From Rotaria sp. Silwood1 (Eukaryota > Rotifera > Eurotatoria > Philodinida > Philodinidae), in contig CAJNOP010000021.1 in the NCBI GenBank assembly GCA_905250075.1, forward strand, positions 878,363 through 942,362: DNA of 64,000 bases, given 5' to 3'. Positions within the stretch are counted from its first letter, which is position 1. The number at the start of each line of letters is the position of its first letter. A model generated the notes under the pieces. It was not told where the DNA came from and made no database searches. It saw only the letters and a list, made by a program, of their open reading frames with translations. This document shows, in pieces, positions 61,420 through 64,000 of the stretch. Position numbers and translations under genes: made by a program.

Positions 61420-64000
61420 ATGAGTGATCAATTAGCTACACTTATAACTCAACTTAAAGAACGTCGAGCAGTAACCTATCAAGACAGAATCAAATCATTG
61501 GATATTCGTGATGAAATTTGGCGAAAATGTAATATTTTTTAATTTTTAAAGTTTTTTTGGAAAAATTATTCATTTTCTCAGATGTCGAACTTAACAAAGG
61601 TACATCATTTGATGCAATTGCTGCTCAACGTACTGGTTTATGTCAAGATATGTGTTGTGAACGAGAACGACTTACACGTGAATTTCAACGTTTATTTAAA
61701 TCATATGAACTCGATCCAGATACACGATCTGTATGTATGATTAAGATAACAAAAAAAGGACTTTTTCTGATAATCAAAATATTTTTTCTAGTTAAATCAT
61801 TCACTTATGATTACTGAATATTCACGAGCATCGGCTGATCAAGTTTGTTTGATATGATCTTGTTTCGTCATTTGAAAAAGATCTTAATTATTTTGAATTT
61901 AGGCTATGCCAACACCATATGATCTTCGTTCAGGTCCTGCTTTATTACATACGATGAATTATTTAATAACAAATATAATGGATAAATTTGATCAAGAACG
62001 TGAACAAGGTGATTGGTATAATTTTTTATGGGATCGTTTACGAGCTATTCGAAAAGTAAATTAATTTTTATAAATATCTTTATCTATTAATTTTTTTTTG
62101 TTTTTTTAATAATCTTAGGAATTAACTCAACAACATTTACGTGATGAAATAGCTATTGAAATTCTTGAACAATGTGCACGATTTCATATATTTTGTTCAG
62201 CATTTTTATCGGAATATTCACGTGATTTATTTGATCCTAAATTAAATGATAAAATGTTAATTGATTGTCTTAATCAATTACGTGAATGTTATTTAACACA
62301 TAAACAACAAAATAATATGCAATCATTGAGAAATGTAGCTGAATTTTCATCATATATGTTATTAATGAATTTAAAAGAAGATAATGAAACATTATTGTTA
62401 GTATTTTTGTTTTCATTTAATTAAACAAATCGACGCTTAGTTTGAATCTGCATTATTGAGTTTATATACGGTTAATATGTAAATAATGATGCAGTTTAAA
62501 GTTCCATTTTCTGATTTGGTAGACATAATAGAAGAAAAACAGGGAGTCATAGAATTTAACATCCTGAAAAATTTATTGTTTTCTTTTATCTTAAAGAATA
62601 TATTTATTCTATGAATTTTACTGCTTTTTATTCTTAAAAGAGTCTTGACTTCTTAAGGTTACATAAGGATTATAGGATTTGTTTATTTGTTAAGTAATAA
62701 ACAAAAATACATTACTTTATAGATTCACGGATAAAGTTCAAGAAAATAAACTGTCGGAGTCGAATTCTGCAAGGTTCTAGTCGGATAGGACAAGAAGCAT
62801 TATGTTATTGTAATTAGTTCATTGAAAATGAAGAATCATACTTAAGAATCTTTCCTCGTCAGTCAAGATACAATGTATGAAAACAAAATTTACTCCGTAC
62901 ATCTCTAACGTGACACTATTTTACTATTTATTACTTTTAGAGTTTTACAACTAAGTTGGAGTGAGATAAACACTTTGTAGGGTACGGTATGAAATAGTGC
63001 ACTGTATCAGTTTTATTTCTGCTATTAAATGAGTTTGTCAAACTTGACTTGAGCATGCTACATGAATAAATAAATAAAGAATATAATATAATAAATCTTC
63101 GCAATCAACAGTTATCGTGATTAGACCATTACAAAGAGATATCCTCTACGACATTACATGATAATATTACTATTAATGAATCACTTTTTCGTGGTAGAAA
63201 AACTAAGCAAAATCCATATAGCTAAAAAAAATCATGAAGATATTATACATAGTTAGAATTCAAAAATAGTGAACCACGATTCAGTACACTACTAAGGATA
63301 GAGATTCTATAGGGCAGATGTTTTCGGAATAGGATAGGGTTATAATTAGAATATTTTGCTCAAGTAAAGTGTGCTTATCCAGCACATCTTTAATCGCATT
63401 TAGCTTTAATAAAAACCGAATTATAAACTTTTGTATTTCATGCGACTGTCAGTTCATAATTCATAGATTCTAAAATTCGTTGTGTTCATCATCGATGAAA
63501 ATTTTTATTCAATAATTTCCAAATTTATTTATTTATTTTTTTTTGTTACCTAAAATATGCTAAATATTGATTATGTTTTTTTTTGAAATTTTATTTAGAC
63601 GTATTCGTCATTTAATACAAGATATAACTGAAATCTCAGAAATAAATGTTGCAATTAATATTTATCGATCATTATTAATAAATAATACAACAAAATTTTT
63701 TTCACTTATTGAAAATAATGCTACTTTATTACAATCATGTTTACTTCATCGATATTTTAATATAATACGTTTAAAACGTCTTAATTCACTTATATCATCA
63801 GCACGTAGTAATGATGAATTTCGAATATCTGATATAACAGATATTTTTGGCATGGATAATGATGATGAAACAAAAGATTATCTTGAACAACTTGGATATT
63901 CAGTAACAAATACAAATCCACCATGTTTTATTATACCATCAATAGATAATGAAAGTCAACAACAACCAATAAATAAATTATCTCAAAAATTAATTAAATC
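61420..64000 (+). CDS. SAC3/GANP-domain protein (MCM3AP-like), cut by window end
   Basis: Exons: 61420-61528, 61582-61730, 61903-62055, 62119-62396, 63599 to beyond the window; 363 residues are visible. The fourth intron is 1202 bp. The SAC3 domain opens with GLCQDMCCERERLTRE and continues with PYDLRSGPALLHTMNYL, then DWYNFLWDRLRAIRKELTQQ, then CARFHIFCSAF, LNQLRECY, AEFSSYMLLMNL and LLQSCLLHRYFNIIR. Family knowledge: SAC3/GANP is the scaffold of the TREX-2 complex, which links transcription to mRNA export at the nuclear pore; the related SAC3D1 (SHD1) acts at centrosomes. There is no FG-repeat or long N-terminus before the domain, unlike vertebrate GANP, so it may be nearer the SAC3D1 or LENG8-like class. 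The C-terminus is not visible. Confidence 0.88.

Overview
The window is 64 kb of AT-rich nuclear DNA from a small-genome animal, most likely a bdelloid rotifer. All genes are split by introns. Most introns are 38-77 bp, and a minority run from about 0.4 to 3.1 kb. Proteins are clearly metazoan (N4BP2, UBE2K, DIRAS, ZDHHC17, VPS26, NOB1, SAC3/GANP). An interstitial array of TGTGGG, the telomere unit reported for the bdelloid Adineta vaga, supports that placement. The species assignment is inference. Exon models below were built by hand from GT/AG sites and phase; the total coding length of every complete multi-exon model is a multiple of three.

Layout. 53-4912 (-): unrecognised 11-exon protein with degenerate KH-like modules. 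4913-12368: gene-poor, with one tiny piggyBac-type element. 12369-22842 (+): N4BP2-like protein (P-loop kinase, CUE-like, DUF1771, Smr), including a short last exon 1.1 kb downstream. 23961-24917 (+): UBE2K-type E2 with UBA. 25417-25943 (+): small secreted protein of unknown function with unusual composition. 26.7-27.85 kb: degenerate repeats, then a TTGGG satellite and a TGTGGG telomere-type array. 28561-28864 (-): a tiny two-exon gene for a very hydrophilic protein. 28.9-39.6 kb: mostly gene-free. 39609-41467 (+): DIRAS-like small GTPase. 42767-49063 (-): ZDHHC17/HIP14-like ankyrin-DHHC acyltransferase. 50824-54673 (+): VPS26. 55052-56460 (+): B-box-like protein of unknown function. 56603-58613 (+): NOB1. 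58964-59461 (+): single-pass membrane protein. 61420 to the window end (+): SAC3/GANP protein, truncated by the edge.

The genes do not form one pathway. VPS26 and ZDHHC17 act in membrane traffic and protein sorting, UBE2K in ubiquitin conjugation, NOB1 in ribosome maturation and SAC3 in mRNA export. The four (+) genes at 50.8-59.5 kb are closely packed. NOB1 starts 142 bp after its neighbour, directly behind a 3' splice acceptor, which is an operon or trans-splicing-like arrangement. The long introns and the gene-poor stretches hold old palindromic (foldback) repeats, including a clean 200-bp MITE in the ZDHHC17 gene. No RNA gene, CRISPR array or virus-like element was recognised.
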